A stretch of DNA of 5,353 nt, taken from Planctomycetaceae bacterium (lineage in GTDB: Bacteria > Planctomycetota > Planctomycetia > Pirellulales > Thermoguttaceae). The first letter of the stretch is position 1, and every line of letters starts with the position of its first letter. Made by a program: the position numbers and the translations under genes. The notes beneath the pieces were generated by a model that made no database searches, was not told the origin of the DNA, and worked only from the letters and a program-made list of their open reading frames with translations. Of this stretch, positions 5,096 through 5,353 are shown one piece after another. Where the stretch lies: NCBI GenBank assembly GCA_031266315.1, contig JAISBG010000035.1, positions 1 through 5,353 on the forward strand. The letters are read 5' to 3'.

Positions 5096-5353
5096 TTACA
5101 TTGTTTTATTGATATTTTTTTGGTGTTGATACATTCTTTTGAATACATTATCCGTTTTGGTTCTTGTTACCGCCATTGCCGACATGTACAGGGCGTTTCT
5201 TACTGTTGCTCTTCCGCCGTGGATGTGTCTTTTTCCTCTCATTTTTCCGCTGTCCCAGTTGATGGGCGTAAGTCCTATTAACGTACAGAGCGTGTCCGCA
5301 TTTCCCTTGCCAATCTCGGGGCATTCAACCGCCAACGTACGCGCGACCTCCAC
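5096..5353 (-). pseudogene. IS110-family transposase, C-terminal fragment, truncated tail
   Basis: The frame is open to the right edge, so the N-terminal DEDD (RuvC-like) domain lies outside; the GTG at the edge is not a start. The visible 85 codons match the Transposase_20 domain of IS110 recombinases: VARTLAVECPEIG, then LIGLTPINWDSGKMRGKR, then HIHGGRATVRNALYMSAMA. The serine in DSG is the likely nucleophile of this domain by family analogy. IS110 proteins normally continue for about 25-30 residues after the F-Y/K-R-M-Y segment with a conserved KKVAL-ACMRKLL helix. Here the frame runs into QHQKNINKTM and stops, and neither other minus-strand frame downstream restores the helix. The 3' end has therefore been lost or replaced, and the copy is probably inactive. 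An alternative is an unusual subgroup with a short tail. Confidence 0.8.

Noticed and set aside
4897..5148. Minus-strand frame rich in Lys that overlaps the transposase end
   Set aside because: It reads through A-runs and gives a Lys-rich product with no IS110 helix or other domain. It does not repair the transposase by frameshift.
5015..5281. Plus-strand frame opposite the transposase
   Set aside because: It is antisense to a recognised Transposase_20 domain and is Ser/Phe/Cys-rich without a recognisable domain.

Overview
The window reads as an accessory stretch of an AT-rich bacterial chromosome, most probably a planctomycete or a close PVC relative. Three things suggest this: a secreted S1 sulfatase with a HEAT-like C-terminal extension, a small lipoprotein of the 'DG/NGxPVxxAxVxFxPxG' carboxypeptidase-regulatory-like type that is very common in Planctomycetes, and a secreted endonuclease/exonuclease/phosphatase (EEP) protein. 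The lineage is inferred from protein style only, because no rRNA or marker gene is present.

Layout from left to right. Positions 2-385 (+) hold the 3' part of an unrecognised gene; it runs in from beyond the left edge, carries a 17-bp tandem duplication, and takes its stop codon from the arm of a large palindrome. Positions 375-592 are that palindrome, with 36-bp perfect inner arms and a nested hairpin. Positions 696-2591 (-) are the sulfatase, flanked by two direct copies of a 59-bp repeat (643-701 and 2759-2817). Positions 2592-3224 contain no gene but hold the second 59-bp copy, a REP-like palindrome (2863-2939) and a long AT-rich inverted repeat (3070-3185). Positions 3225-4178 (-) are the EEP-family enzyme and 4293-4784 (-) the lipoprotein, 114 nt apart and possibly co-transcribed in the order lipoprotein then EEP. 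After a homopolymer-rich spacer, 5096-5353 (-) is the C-terminal part of an IS110-family transposase that lacks the usual tail and continues past the right edge.

All three complete genes encode exported proteins: the sulfatase and the EEP enzyme have signal peptides and the small protein has a lipoprotein signal. This fits a surface or periplasmic scavenging role (release of sulfate, and of phosphate or nucleotide-like groups, from complex polymers), but no pathway is shown by the sequence. No CRISPR array, tRNA, rRNA or defence operon was seen. The most unusual material is non-coding: several dissimilar palindromes, the repeat pair framing the sulfatase, and the fact that the UAA stop codon of each complete gene lies at or beside the tip of a predicted hairpin.
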